This document shows, piece after piece, positions 26,324 to 37,092 of a stretch of 64,000 nt of DNA (positions are counted from its first letter, which is position 1; each line of letters opens with the position of its first letter). A program made the position numbers and the translations under genes. A model generated the notes under the pieces. The model was not told the DNA's origin. It was given only the letters and a program-made list of their open reading frames with translations, and searched no databases. The stretch comes from Qipengyuania xiapuensis. GTDB taxonomy: Bacteria; Pseudomonadota; Alphaproteobacteria; Sphingomonadales; Sphingomonadaceae. The DNA lies in assembly GCF_019711395.1 (NCBI RefSeq), contig NZ_JAIGNL010000002.1, positions 725,001-789,000 of the forward strand, given 5' to 3'.

Positions 26324-26361
26324 ACCGCCTCCGTCCCATTCCGGGCCGGGGGCGGTTTTTT
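26324..26361 (+). terminator. Terminator/attenuator after flp
   Basis: A long imperfect stem ACCGCCTCCGTCCC / GGGCCGGGGGCGGT followed by TTTTTT lies 16 bp after the flp stop. It separates pilin expression from the assembly genes, as in many tad loci. Confidence 0.9.
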
Positions 26362-26445
26362 ACAATGCAACTTCTGTTAATTTTGATGTATATGGGAATC
26401 AGAGACGTCAATTGACTGTCTCGTACATCAAAGGGGGGAAGTAAG

Positions 26446-27363
26446 ATGCGGGGGCGTAATCTTATAATCCTAGGTATCGCGATCGTGGCCGGCCTTTTCG
26501 CCGTCTACCTTGCCAACGCCTATTTCAGCAGCGCCGAAGAGCGCGAAGAGCGCCGCGCGGAAGAGCTGCGCATGGCTCGCATCGCTGTCGCGACACAGGA
26601 TGTCGCATTCGGACAGCCTATCACCGAAACCAACACCAGGCTGGTCAACTGGCCCGCGGGATCTGTCCCAGTCGGCGCCTTCACCAGCACTCAGGAAGCC
26701 ATCGGAGGCGGCCGTGTTGCGCTTCGCCCGATCACGGTTGGCGAACCCATTCTCGCCAGCAAGGTCAGCGGGGATGACGGACGCGCCACTCTGGCTTCGA
26801 ACCTTCCGGAAGACATGCGCGCAGTCGCAATCCCGGTGAACAATGTTGCCGGCGTCGGCGGATTCGTCCGCCCGGGCGATGTTGTCGACGTAATCCTGAC
26901 GCGTCAGATCCCCGGCGACGGGGCGCAGACCACCGACAAGATGACGACCGTCGTGCTCGAGAACGTACTTGTGCTCGCAGCCGACCTGATCGCTGACGAA
27001 AGTCAGACCCAGCCGGTCGTCACCCAGACCGCTACTCTCCAGACCGACCTGTTCGGTGCGCAGAAACTGGCGCTGGCACGCGAGATCGGCACGTTCACCC
27101 TGGCGCTGCGCAACGTCGAGAATCAGACTGTCGGCGGAACCGAAACTGTCGTGGCCAGCGACCTCGGTGGCGGCAATCGCCGAATCTACGGCGGCGGCAA
27201 TCGTGGCGGTGGTATTCGCGACGCAGGCGGAGCTCAGCAGGTCATCAATCTTGCTTCGGCTCGCGGCGGCACCTCGCAGGCCATGGCGCCTCGTCGCCCG
27301 CGCGGACCCACGATGAGCATCGTCCGCGGCACCGAAGCCGAAACCTATGAAGTGGAGCGTTAA
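26446..27363 (+). CDS. cpaB: Flp pilus assembly protein CpaB/RcpC
   Basis: A 305-residue periplasmic protein anchored by one N-terminal helix (LIILGIAIVAGLFAVYLANAYF). Residues about 45-110 are the SAF domain (RIAVATQDVAFGQPI; RPITVGEPILASKV), then RcpC-type VPVNNVAGVGGFVRPGDVVDVILT at 125-150. The C-terminal 70 residues are Gly/Arg/Asn-rich (GGGNRRIYGGGNRGGG), probably disordered. CpaB supports the CpaC secretin and pilus export. A purine-rich GGGGGGAAG ribosome-binding site lies just upstream. It is the first gene of a compact plus-strand operon up to 38195. Confidence 0.95.
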   Translation: MRGRNLIILGIAIVAGLFAVYLANAYFSSAEEREERRAEELRMARIAVATQDVAFGQPITETNTRLVNWPAGSVPVGAFTSTQEAIGGGRVALRPITVGEPILASKVSGDDGRATLASNLPEDMRAVAIPVNNVAGVGGFVRPGDVVDVILTRQIPGDGAQTTDKMTTVVLENVLVLAADLIADESQTQPVVTQTATLQTDLFGAQKLALAREIGTFTLALRNVENQTVGGTETVVASDLGGGNRRIYGGGNRGGGIRDAGGAQQVINLASARGGTSQAMAPRRPRGPTMSIVRGTEAETYEVER

Positions 27364-27364
27364 G

Positions 27365-28822
27365 ATGGCTAAGTATACCAAGCCGCTCGCCGCGCTCGCG
27401 CTGGCTCTTGCCGGGACCACCCTGGCACCGGTCGCCGCACAGGCGCAGGTACAGGGCCAGAACGGCATGTCGATGCACGCCGGCACAGTCGAAATCGCAG
27501 TCAACAAGAGCCAGGTGCTCACCGCTGACACCGCGATCGATCGCGCCATGATCGGCAATGACGCAATCGCCGACATCCTGCCGGTCTCGTCCAACTCGGT
27601 CTATGTGCTGGGCAAGGAAGTGGGCACCACTTCGCTGACCCTCTACGACCGCTCCAATCGCGTCATCGCGGTTATGGACATCTCGGTCGGTCCGGACGTG
27701 GCCAGCCTGCGCGAGCAGATCAACTCGCTCATGCCCGGCCAGCCGGTCCAGTCCCGCGTGTCGAACGGGGCGATCGTCCTGTCGGGCACGGTAAGCGATG
27801 CGGGCGCCGCGGACCGCGCGGTCCAGCTCGCACGGGCCTATGCGCCGGAAGACAAGATCGTGAACCTCATGACACTCGGCGGAAGCCAGCAAGTCATGCT
27901 CGAAGTTCGCTTCGCAGAGGTCTCGCGCAACATCGGCAAAGACCTGGGTGTCAGCAGCTTCATTTCCGGCGGTCGCCTGCAGGGCGCTACCGGCAATGGC
28001 GCCGGCCTTCCCGGCGGCCCCTACTCGCTGAACAACAACAACCCCTTCACGATCGATTCCATCTCCGGTGGCTTCGGAATCGTTGGCCGGGCGTTCAGCG
28101 ACGTCCTCGGCGTCGATGTCGATCTCTTCATCGATGCGCTCGAGGAAAAGGGCATGGCCAAGACGCTGGCCGAACCGACCCTGATCGCGCTTTCGGGTGA
28201 ACGTGCATCGTTCCTCGCAGGCGGCGAGTTCCCGATCCCCGTTGTTCAGAGCGGCGGTGGCGGCGGACAGGAATCGAACAACGCCGTTACGGTCGAGTTC
28301 AAGCCTTTCGGCGTCAGCCTCGGTTTCACGCCGACCGTGCTTTCGGACAAGGTGATCAACCTGATTGTCGAACCCGAGGTTTCCTCGATCGACCCGACGG
28401 CTTCGATCACTCTGAACGGCCTGCAGATCCCGGGTCTCCAGACCCGCCGCGCGAGCACCGTGCTCGAGCTGCGTGACGGGGAAAGCTTCGCCATCGCAGG
28501 TCTGTTGCAGCAGGACTTCAAGACCACGGTCAACCAGGTCCCGCTGCTCGGTTCGATCCCGATCATCGGCACGCTGTTCCGCTCGACCTCTTTCCAGAAG
28601 GGCGAAACCGAACTGCTGATCATCGTCACGCCGCGGCTCGTCGCACCGATCAAGCCCGAGCAGGTCCGCCTGCCGACCGATCGTGTCTACGACCCGAGCG
28701 AGGCCGACGTCCTCATTCTCGACGGCGAGGCCTACAAGCCGCGCCCGATGGAGCCGATCACGGGTACCGTGCCCGCCGATGCGGAAACTCCTGCAACCGG
28801 AGGAAGCGATTATGAATACTAA
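27365..28822 (+). CDS. cpaC: Tad pilus secretin CpaC/RcpA
   Basis: A 485-residue outer-membrane secretin. A signal peptide (ALALALAGTTLAPVAAQAQ) is followed by the N-terminal pilus-secretin domain with NKSQVLTADTAIDRAMIGNDAIADILPVS, a BON-like segment (VSNGAIVLSGTV) and the secretin core with MLEVRFAEVSRNIGKDLG, a VQSGGGGGQ gate region, IPGLQTRRASTVLELRDGESFAIAGLL and the C-terminal signature ETELLIIVTPRLVAP. It forms the pore for pilus passage. Start at 27365 has GGAG 7 bases upstream. It overlaps the next gene by 11 bp. Confidence 0.96.
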   Translation: MAKYTKPLAALALALAGTTLAPVAAQAQVQGQNGMSMHAGTVEIAVNKSQVLTADTAIDRAMIGNDAIADILPVSSNSVYVLGKEVGTTSLTLYDRSNRVIAVMDISVGPDVASLREQINSLMPGQPVQSRVSNGAIVLSGTVSDAGAADRAVQLARAYAPEDKIVNLMTLGGSQQVMLEVRFAEVSRNIGKDLGVSSFISGGRLQGATGNGAGLPGGPYSLNNNNPFTIDSISGGFGIVGRAFSDVLGVDVDLFIDALEEKGMAKTLAEPTLIALSGERASFLAGGEFPIPVVQSGGGGGQESNNAVTVEFKPFGVSLGFTPTVLSDKVINLIVEPEVSSIDPTASITLNGLQIPGLQTRRASTVLELRDGESFAIAGLLQQDFKTTVNQVPLLGSIPIIGTLFRSTSFQKGETELLIIVTPRLVAPIKPEQVRLPTDRVYDPSEADVLILDGEAYKPRPMEPITGTVPADAETPATGGSDYEY

Positions 28823-29096
28823 GCGCACCCGCATCCTGCTGGCCGGCGCGGCCATTCTCGCCGCTTCGGCTTGCACGAACAACGACGGCAGGCTCGACCT
28901 CACGCAAGGCGATCCGACCTGGGGCGATGCCAACCGCGCGACCATGGCCGCGCAGGTTATCGATCCCTCACCCGAGTACGACACGCCGATCCCGCCGACC
29001 TCCGCATCCAACGCGGTTCGTGCAGCGGATCGCTACCGCGAAGGCACTGTCGAACAGCCCGAGCGCATCAGCACCAGCGAAATCGGGCCCGACTAA
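28812..29096 (+). CDS. Short CpaD-like lipoprotein of the Tad operon
   Basis: A 94-residue lipoprotein: signal RILLAGAAILAASAC with a lipobox SAC. The mature part matches only the C-terminal section of CpaD proteins, WGDANRATMAAQVIDPSPEY followed by AADRYREG, the (G)xAxxxNxAxMVxxPxxL-type motif and the RYR-x-G end. The N-terminal OmpA-like half of usual CpaD (about 200 residues) is missing. The position, between cpaC and the tadG-type gene, is where cpaD belongs. It overlaps cpaC by 11 bp with GGAGGAAG upstream, so it is not an obvious deletion relic. It probably helps the secretin locate or assemble in the outer membrane. Confidence 0.7.
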   Translation: MNTKRTRILLAGAAILAASACTNNDGRLDLTQGDPTWGDANRATMAAQVIDPSPEYDTPIPPTSASNAVRAADRYREGTVEQPERISTSEIGPD

Positions 29097-29108
29097 GGAG
29101 CATGACCA

Positions 29109-30671
29109 GTGAAGGCGACCAAAACTAAGCGGTTCATTGGCGACGAAAGCGGGGCGGTTGCAGCCACCTACGCGCTCGCGCTCATACCGCTGGTCGCCTT
29201 TGCCGGTGTCGCCTTCGATTATGCCCGCGTCATGGGCATGGACAGCGAGCTGCAGAACGGGGCCGACCAGGCTGCACTCGCAGCGGCGAGCCAGTTGGAC
29301 GGACGCGCGGGTGCATGCGCCCGCGCCTCCCAGGCGGCCTCGACCATGCTCAACAACCTCGTGGTCCTAGCCTCCGATAGCGATTTCATTACGTTGACCG
29401 CGGAAGATGGCTGCGACGCGACTGGCCAGATCCGTTTCTATCAGGACAAGGCGAAGACCACCGCGGCGACTGCGGACGACAATGCGAACTACGTCGAAGT
29501 CTACGTCGATGCACGCCAGGTCGACTATGCTCTCCTGCCCATAACAGGCCGGCTTGCTTCCGATGCGCTCGAAGGCATCGCTTTCGCGGGCCTCGGCTCC
29601 GCGATCTGCAAGGTTCCGCCGGTCATGATGTGCAACCCGCAGGAAGCATCCGACCCCGAGTTCGATACCGCTGCCTATGCAGGCCACGGCGTCCGTCTGA
29701 TCGCCAACGACCAGGGTGGTCTCTACGGCCCGGGCGTCTTCGGTTATCTCGAAACCAACGCCGGTAGTGGCGCAAGCGCGACCGCGCAAACCCTAGGGCG
29801 GGTAGATCCGCCAGGTGACTGCGTCCAGGTCGACGGCGCCGATGTGAAGCCCGGTCTCCAGGTAAGCGTGTTGGACGCTCTCAACACGCGCGTCGGGGTG
29901 TTCGCAAATGGCCTCAACAACGCTTGCGGGCCGAATGAGGCTCTTTGCCCACCTCCCGCCAATGCACGCATCGATCTGCTGCAAAGGGGCGGCCAATGCT
30001 CGATCGGCAACAGCGGTTTCCAGGTAGGTCCCAATCCCTATCGACCGACGTCGCCGGTCAACGACCTGACAACGGCAGAATGGTCGCCGCTCGATCCGAT
30101 GGGCTTCCCCCGCGACAAGTGCCATGCGGTCAGCCAGCTGGGATCATGCACTTTGGGCCCCATGGGCGACGGCAATTGGGACCGTACTGCCTACTATGGC
30201 ACCAATGGTCTGGGCAGCATGCCAACGAGCTGGTCCAACTATGGTTATGCAGAGCTGACCGGACGTTCGACGCCGACGCGATACCAGCAATATCGCTGGG
30301 AGTATGACCAGGCAGCCGCCGGCGGGTCGCAACTCACGAATGTGAATGTCACGGGCGGCTATCGGACCCAGCGCTCGCCTCTGTGCAACGCGCCCGGTAT
30401 TCCCCCCGCATCGACGCCTGACCGCCGCGTGCTCAGCATTGCTGTGATCAACTGCGTCGCCGAGGGGGTTGGTTCGAACACTACGGATGCCCGTATCCAG
30501 AAGTTCGTCGATGTGTTCCTTGTCGAACCCTCGGCCCGCCGTGGCAGCGGTTCGAGCCTCATTACCGAAGCAAGCGACGTCTATGTCGAGATAATCGGCG
30601 AAACCACTCTCGGCGGCGGGGCCAACCAGGGGCAGGAGATCCGCAAGGATGTCCCGTACCTGATCGAATGA
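29109..30671 (+). CDS. TadG-like pseudopilin-type protein
   Basis: A 520-residue protein with a GTG start (AAGGAG 8 bases upstream). The N-terminus GDESGAVAATYALALIPLVAFAGVAFDYARV is the TadG-like Flp pilus assembly domain with a prepilin-like membrane helix, followed by DSELQNGADQAALAAAS, which is typical. The remaining 440 residues are exported and rich in Cys, Gly, Asn and Tyr (for example CNPQEASDPEFD, CGPNEALCPPP, CTLGPMGDGNWDR), so disulfide-bonded folding is likely. No vWA MIDAS motif is visible, unlike larger TadG proteins. It may be a minor pilin or tip component. Confidence 0.82.
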   Translation: MKATKTKRFIGDESGAVAATYALALIPLVAFAGVAFDYARVMGMDSELQNGADQAALAAASQLDGRAGACARASQAASTMLNNLVVLASDSDFITLTAEDGCDATGQIRFYQDKAKTTAATADDNANYVEVYVDARQVDYALLPITGRLASDALEGIAFAGLGSAICKVPPVMMCNPQEASDPEFDTAAYAGHGVRLIANDQGGLYGPGVFGYLETNAGSGASATAQTLGRVDPPGDCVQVDGADVKPGLQVSVLDALNTRVGVFANGLNNACGPNEALCPPPANARIDLLQRGGQCSIGNSGFQVGPNPYRPTSPVNDLTTAEWSPLDPMGFPRDKCHAVSQLGSCTLGPMGDGNWDRTAYYGTNGLGSMPTSWSNYGYAELTGRSTPTRYQQYRWEYDQAAAGGSQLTNVNVTGGYRTQRSPLCNAPGIPPASTPDRRVLSIAVINCVAEGVGSNTTDARIQKFVDVFLVEPSARRGSGSSLITEASDVYVEIIGETTLGGGANQGQEIRKDVPYLIE

Positions 30672-31162
30672 GCCGGCTCGGAAACTTCATGCGCGACACG
30701 CGCGGGGCCGCGGCCACGGAAATGGCGCTGATGGTGCCGCTGCTTCTGATCCTTATGTTCGCAGGATTCGAAGCTGGTCACTACTTCTACACCGAGCAGA
30801 AAATCATCAAGGCTGTGCGCGAAGGCTCGCGCTATGCCGGACGCCTCGGTTTCGATGCGTTCCCCTGTGGCGGCGCAGCAGACGCCACGGCGGTCGCCAA
30901 CGTCCGCCAGGTCACCCGCACGGGCACCATCACTGGAACCGTGCCGCGGGTGCGCGGTCTCGAGCTCAACGAAATCACGGTGACCCACCGTTGCGATGCC
31001 AATTTCGCAAATTCCGGAATCTTCAAGGGCAATTCGGGCGGCGCCCCGATCGTCCTCGTAACCGCCTCGACCGGCTACAATTCGCTGTTCGAGGCGCTTG
31101 GCGTTATCGACTCGAGCGCCATCGTGCAGGCAAGCTCCGAAGCAGTGGTGAACGGCATATGA
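30668..31162 (+). CDS. tadE: TadE-family pseudopilin
   Basis: A 164-residue protein with the TadE N-terminus RDTRGAAATEMALMVPLLLILMFAGFEAG: a short basic leader, then a hydrophobic helix with the invariant Glu in ATEMAL. YFYTEQKIIKAVREGSRYAGR follows, as in TadE proteins. The rest is a small beta-rich exported domain. Pseudopilins are processed like Flp and needed for pilus assembly. It overlaps both neighbours by 4 bp, so the three TadG/TadE-type genes are translationally coupled. Confidence 0.88.
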   Translation: MSRLGNFMRDTRGAAATEMALMVPLLLILMFAGFEAGHYFYTEQKIIKAVREGSRYAGRLGFDAFPCGGAADATAVANVRQVTRTGTITGTVPRVRGLELNEITVTHRCDANFANSGIFKGNSGGAPIVLVTASTGYNSLFEALGVIDSSAIVQASSEAVVNGI

Positions 31163-31758
31163 GGAAGATTTCCGCCTTTGTCCGCAACACGAAGGGCGCG
31201 ATGGCTGCCGAATTCGCGCTCGTGCTTCCGATCCTGATCATCTTCCTGCTCGGCATCATGGACGTCGGCTATTACGCCTGGGCCATCAACCGCGGAGAGA
31301 AAGCGACGCAGATGGGCGCACGCTGGGCCGTTGCGACCGACATGATCCCGTCGGGCCTCGCCACTTACAGCTTTGCTTCGCAAGGCGGCATCTCGCAGGG
31401 GACGGTGGTTCCGATCAGCGCATTCCCGGGTGTGACCTGCACCAACACCGGATGCACCTGCAACGGATCGTGCAGTTTTGGCACAACTGCAAACACGGCT
31501 GCCTTCGACGCGATTGTTTCGCGTATGCAGGACTTCAAGCACAACATCGAGCCGGCAAATGTCGAGGTCGAGTATAGTTGGTCGGGACTCGGTTATGCCG
31601 GGGATCCGAACGGGCCCGACGTGGCCCCAATAATAACGGTTCGCCTAGTCAATCTGGAACACAACCCGCTCTACGGCATCCTCATCGGTTCCGTGGACCT
31701 GCCCGATTTCGCTTACTCACTGACGGCGGAAGACGGCGAGGGATCCTTCTCTCATTGA
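31159..31758 (+). CDS. Second TadE/TadF-type pseudopilin
   Basis: A 199-residue protein starting MRKISAFVRNTKGAMAAEFAL followed by VLPILIIFLLGIMDVGYYAWAINRG, the prepilin-like helix with Glu in AAEFAL. A Cys-rich loop (GVTCTNTGCTCNGSC) follows, perhaps a small disulfide-knit tip. The partner gene upstream overlaps by ATGA. I place it as the TadF-position pseudopilin. Start at 31159 is dictated by the overlap; the larger frame from 30991 runs inside the preceding gene. Confidence 0.86.
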   Translation: MRKISAFVRNTKGAMAAEFALVLPILIIFLLGIMDVGYYAWAINRGEKATQMGARWAVATDMIPSGLATYSFASQGGISQGTVVPISAFPGVTCTNTGCTCNGSCSFGTTANTAAFDAIVSRMQDFKHNIEPANVEVEYSWSGLGYAGDPNGPDVAPIITVRLVNLEHNPLYGILIGSVDLPDFAYSLTAEDGEGSFSH

Positions 31759-31769
31759 ACGGCAAGAAC

Positions 31770-32957
31770 ATGACCAGTTTCGAAAGTATCTTCAAAGTGG
31801 CGAGCAACGCATCATCCGGCCTTCCTGAAAAGGTCTTCGTGTTCGCGCGTCAGTCCGAACTGGCGAACCTCGAATCGCTGGCCGACACGGTTACGCTCGT
31901 CGAGATCGAACCAGGCAAGGCCCTGCCTGAGGAGCTCATTGAGCAGGCCCATATCGCCGTGGTGGAAGTCGATCCGGGCGATCGCCGTTCGATCAACAGG
32001 CTCGATGCCATGCGCGCGCTGCGTCCGAACCTCGCGGTTATCGCAGCGCTGCCCGAAGTCGACCTCAACATCACCCGCCTGATGCTGCGCAAGGGCATCG
32101 GCGACGTTGTTGCCATGCCCTTCACCGTGGACGACCTTTTCACGGCCATTCTCGAAGTCGAACGCGATCTCGGAGATACGCTTGTCGAAGAGGACGTCGT
32201 CCCCGCTCCTGTCTTTGCCGTGCAGAAATGCCACGGCGGTGCAGGCGCGACCACCATTGCTACCCATCTGGGCGATGCACTCGCTCGTGAAATGGGCGAA
32301 AGCTGCCGTGCGTGCGTCATCGATCTCGACCTTCAGAGCGGCGACGTTTCTGCCTATTTCGATCGCCAGTCGCGCCTGACCCTCAACGACCTGCTCGATG
32401 CCGGCGCCCGTCTCGACGATGAACTCATGCGTTCGGTCGCTACCGAAGCGACCCCGGCATGCGACATCATTGCAGCACCGGTCGATATCCAGCCGATTGA
32501 GGAAATCGAGCTCGCACGGCTCAAGGAAGTCGTCGCACAGGCGCGCCGCCGTTACGACGTCGTCATCTTCGACATGCCGGGCTCGCTCACCAACTGGGCA
32601 ATGTCGGTCATGCTGGCAGCCGACGCGGTCGTCCTGGTCGGAACAAGTTCGATCGGCGCCCTGCGGCAGGTGAAGCGCAAGCTGCGCCTGCTTCTGGAAA
32701 TGGATTACCACCCGTCGCGCGTCGCCATTGCACTCAACAACGCGGCGTCAGGCCTCTTCAAGAAGCTCGATATGCGCGGGATAGAGGAAGCCCTCGGCCA
32801 CTCGATCGACGCACGTATCACCTCGGATTCGCAGCTGCTCGAGCAGGCTCAGGCGCAGGGCGTTCTGGCTCGCAACATCCAGCGCAAGAGCCGTTTCTCG
32901 GCTGATATCGACAAGCTCGCAGACCAATTGCTGAGCATGGTCGAGGAGGGAGAGTGA
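31770..32957 (+). CDS. cpaE: Tad pilus assembly protein CpaE/TadZ
   Basis: A 395-residue cytoplasmic protein. Residues 20-125 resemble a receiver-like domain (VFVFARQSELANLESLA; GIGDVVAMPFTVDDL), and from about 147 there is a MinD/ParA-like ATPase domain: deviant Walker A KCHGGAGATTIATHLG, CVIDLDLQSGDV and YDVVIFDMPGS. The canonical ATP-binding Lys is altered (GGAGATT instead of KGGxGKT), as is often seen in TadZ/CpaE. It localises the pilus machine at its polar site. Start at 31770 chosen; a TTG at 31755 is possible. Confidence 0.93.
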   Translation: MTSFESIFKVASNASSGLPEKVFVFARQSELANLESLADTVTLVEIEPGKALPEELIEQAHIAVVEVDPGDRRSINRLDAMRALRPNLAVIAALPEVDLNITRLMLRKGIGDVVAMPFTVDDLFTAILEVERDLGDTLVEEDVVPAPVFAVQKCHGGAGATTIATHLGDALAREMGESCRACVIDLDLQSGDVSAYFDRQSRLTLNDLLDAGARLDDELMRSVATEATPACDIIAAPVDIQPIEEIELARLKEVVAQARRRYDVVIFDMPGSLTNWAMSVMLAADAVVLVGTSSIGALRQVKRKLRLLLEMDYHPSRVAIALNNAASGLFKKLDMRGIEEALGHSIDARITSDSQLLEQAQAQGVLARNIQRKSRFSADIDKLADQLLSMVEEGE

Positions 32958-32958
32958 C

Positions 32959-34341
<1,383 letters not shown>

Positions 34342-34342
34342 T

Positions 34343-35344
34343 ATGACCTCGATTGCTATCCGGGTCCTGTTTCTCGTGGCGGTCTTCCTGGCCGTCTTCC
34401 TGACCGCGCAGTTCTTTGCGCGTGCGGCTGCTCAGAAACGATCCTACTCGAGCGCGGTGAACCGCCGCATGTCGATGATCCAGTCGGGCGCGGACCGCGA
34501 CAAGCTGGTCGAACAGCTGCTCAAGAACAGCCCGAAGAAGCATTCGCACCTGCCGCCGATCATTCGCGGCCTCGTGGAGAGTTTCCAGCGCGCCGTTTTC
34601 GCATCGGCCGTACCCTATTCCACGAACACGCTAGCGATGATGATGCTGGTGGGCGGCCTTGCCGTGTTCGCGATGACCATCCTGATCGCAGCCGGCTTCG
34701 GCGCTGCAATCAGCTTCGGCGTGATCTGGCTGGGCATCCTCATGGCCGTGGCGCTGGGCTTCGTGATCCCCTTCCTCATTCTCCAGCGGATTGCCGCATC
34801 GCGCCGCAAGAAGGTCGAAAAGCAGTTTCCTGTCGCTCTCGATATCTTCGTTCGCGCCTTGCGTTCGGGTCACCCGGTTGCGTCAGCGATCGAGCTCCTG
34901 ACCAAGGAAATGGAAGATCCGATCGGCACCGAATTCGGCATCGTCGCCGACGAAGTGACTTATGGCTCGGATCTGGTGGCCGCCTTGCATGCAATGGCTG
35001 AGCGGTGGGATCTCGAAGACATGCGCATGTTCGTCGTCTCGCTCGCCGTGCAGAGCGAGACCGGCGGCAACCTTGCCGAAATCCTCGAGAATCTCGCCGA
35101 CGTGATCCGTGCCCGTGCATCCATGTTCATGAAGGTCCGTGCGCTCAGCTCCGAGGGCCGGATGACGGGCTGGATGCTGACTGTCCTGCCGGTCTTCGCA
35201 TTCGTGACCGTCTTCCTCGGCAACCCGGAATTCTACCTGTCGGTGATCGAGGATCCGATCTTCATCTTCGGCAGCATCACGCTGACGGTGCTCTACATCA
35301 TCGGCGTCATGATGATCCGCAAAATGGTGGATATTAAGGTCTGA
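34343..35344 (+). CDS. tadB: Tad inner-membrane platform protein TadB
   Basis: A 333-residue type II/IV secretion F-domain protein. Membrane segments lie at about residues 5-25, 98-120, 122-145, 275-297 and 308-328. The conserved F domain shows [30 protein letters not shown] and [36 protein letters not shown]. It pairs with TadC as the platform for CpaF. Only 1 bp separates it from each neighbouring gene, which points to coupled synthesis. Confidence 0.95.
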   Translation: MTSIAIRVLFLVAVFLAVFLTAQFFARAAAQKRSYSSAVNRRMSMIQSGADRDKLVEQLLKNSPKKHSHLPPIIRGLVESFQRAVFASAVPYSTNTLAMMMLVGGLAVFAMTILIAAGFGAAISFGVIWLGILMAVALGFVIPFLILQRIAASRRKKVEKQFPVALDIFVRALRSGHPVASAIELLTKEMEDPIGTEFGIVADEVTYGSDLVAALHAMAERWDLEDMRMFVVSLAVQSETGGNLAEILENLADVIRARASMFMKVRALSSEGRMTGWMLTVLPVFAFVTVFLGNPEFYLSVIEDPIFIFGSITLTVLYIIGVMMIRKMVDIKV

Positions 35345-35345
35345 T

Positions 35346-36317
35346 ATGCTCGAACTCGCCGTCAACAACACCTTCGTGCGCCTCATCGTCCTGGCGCTGG
35401 TCTTTGCCGTCGCGGTCGGGATTGTTCTCGTCATCATCAACTGGATCGCCAAGCGCGCGGAAGCCTCGCGCCAGCTCGCCAAGCTCAGCGGAAGCCACGG
35501 CAGCGTGAACCAGACGGCGTTGATCGACCAGGAACGCGAAAGCCGGTGGGCCAAGATCGCGGAGTCGATCGAGAGTTCTGGGATCAGCCTGACCGACACG
35601 AGCAACGACAAGCTGCAGCAGAAGCTAAAGGCGGCTGGTTATCGCAGCGCATCGGCGCCGCGCGTCTACACACTCGTTCGCATCATCCTCACCTTCGGCC
35701 TGCCTGCCATCTGGCTGCTGATGGTGGCTGCCTCGTCTTCCGAAATCTCGATCATGAGGATCTATGTGATTTCGGCGATCGTCGCAGGTCTTGGCTTTTT
35801 CCTGCCCTATCTCTTCATCGAAGCGAAGGCGGACCGTCGCAAGACGGCGATCATCAACGGGTTCCCCGACTCTCTCGACCTTCTCCTGGTCTGTGTCGAA
35901 GCCGGCCTTGGCCTTGAATCCGCGCTCGACCGCGTCGGCCGCGAGATCGCGACCACCCATCCGCTGGTCGCAGAACTCTTCACCGAGACTACACTTATGA
36001 TGCGCGCCGGCGCGTCGCGCGAAGATGCCATGCGCCGCATGGCCGATGGCGCAGGTGTCGACGAGATCCGCTCTTTCGCGACGCTGCTGATCCAGTCGGA
36101 CAAGCTCGGTACCAGCATCTCGAACACCCTGCGCGTCTACGCTTCCGAAATGCGTGAAGCGCGCCGCCTGCGCGCCGAGGAAAAGGCGCACAGGCTTCCC
36201 GTTCTCATCTCCATCCCGCTCGTCACCTGCATGCTTCCGACGATGATCGGGGTTCTCATCCTTCCCGCGGCAATCGCCGTTATTCGGGAAATCGGTCCGG
36301 CTCTGACAGGAGGATAA
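35346..36317 (+). CDS. tadC: Tad inner-membrane platform protein TadC
   Basis: A 323-residue protein related to TadB. Membrane segments near residues 11-33, 113-130, 137-160, 278-296 and 300-318. The F domain contains FPDSLDLLLVCVEAGLGLESALDRVGREIATTHPLVAELFTE and DEIRSFATLLIQSDKLGTSI, both typical of TadC. The C-terminus has RLRAEEKAHRLPVLISIPLVTCMLPTMIGVLILPA. It completes the inner membrane platform. Confidence 0.95.
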   Translation: MLELAVNNTFVRLIVLALVFAVAVGIVLVIINWIAKRAEASRQLAKLSGSHGSVNQTALIDQERESRWAKIAESIESSGISLTDTSNDKLQQKLKAAGYRSASAPRVYTLVRIILTFGLPAIWLLMVAASSSEISIMRIYVISAIVAGLGFFLPYLFIEAKADRRKTAIINGFPDSLDLLLVCVEAGLGLESALDRVGREIATTHPLVAELFTETTLMMRAGASREDAMRRMADGAGVDEIRSFATLLIQSDKLGTSISNTLRVYASEMREARRLRAEEKAHRLPVLISIPLVTCMLPTMIGVLILPAAIAVIREIGPALTGG

Positions 36318-36318
36318 T

Positions 36319-37083
36319 ATGAAACCTGCAACCACTCTCGCGCTCGCGGTTCTCGCTACCAGCCTTGGCGGTTGCCAGTCGTTGGTCAACGCCTTCGATT
36401 TCTCGCGCAACTCTTCTGCCTCGCAGTACCAGATCGGACAGGGCGACCTCGACGAGGGACGCGAGCACCTGCAGGCCGGCCGCTTCGGTAATGCGCTCGC
36501 TCCGCTTCACCGCGCCGCGCTCAACCCGCAGACGAGCGGCGATGCGCTCAACGCACTCGGCGTCGCCTATGCCAAGCTGGGCCGCGCCGATCTGGCCGAG
36601 CGCTATTTCGTTTCGGCCCTCCGGATCGATAGCGACAACGAGCGCTATGCTGCCAATCTCGATCGTTTCTATCGCAGCGACCTTGCCCGCGATGCCCGCC
36701 TGCTCCACGCACAGCGCGAACGCGCCCGTGAAGAATACCAGCGCTTCGCATTCGAAGCGCCCGACAAGCCGTTCGAGGCCGAGCCCGAGCAGCGCCTGGT
36801 CCGTAGCGGCGGCGAGACGCGCAGCATCACCATTTCTGGCCCGCAGACCTCGAGCCGCATCGCTGTAGGTGCAGCACCTGTTCGCAAGGCCGAGGCAGCA
36901 CCTGCGCGCGTTCGCGTGTCGGGCGGCTCGATCACGCCTTCGGCGACCGCACGCCCGGCCGAGATCTCGATCGGTAGCCCGCGCAGCCAGACGCGCTATC
37001 CGGCCCGTGTGCGCGTCGGCAGCGCCGACCAGCAATCGACCTATCCGGTCCGCGTGCGCATTCCTGCGCGTCCGAACAACTAA
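36319..37083 (+). CDS. tadD: Tad pilus TPR lipoprotein TadD
   Basis: A 254-residue lipoprotein (signal TLALAVLATSLGGC). Residues about 42-125 hold two to three TPR-like repeats: DEGREHLQAGRFGNALAPLHRAALN and DALNALGVAYAKLGRADLAERYFVSALRI. The C-terminal half is Arg/Pro/Ser-rich with repeated YPxRVR motifs (TRYPARVRVGS, STYPVRVRIPA), which looks disordered and basic. TadD is an outer-membrane pilotin-like helper for the secretin. The basic tail is not usual and could bind an acidic surface partner or nucleic acid. Confidence 0.86.
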   Translation: MKPATTLALAVLATSLGGCQSLVNAFDFSRNSSASQYQIGQGDLDEGREHLQAGRFGNALAPLHRAALNPQTSGDALNALGVAYAKLGRADLAERYFVSALRIDSDNERYAANLDRFYRSDLARDARLLHAQRERAREEYQRFAFEAPDKPFEAEPEQRLVRSGGETRSITISGPQTSSRIAVGAAPVRKAEAAPARVRVSGGSITPSATARPAEISIGSPRSQTRYPARVRVGSADQQSTYPVRVRIPARPNN

Positions 37084-37092
37084 GCTCCACTC

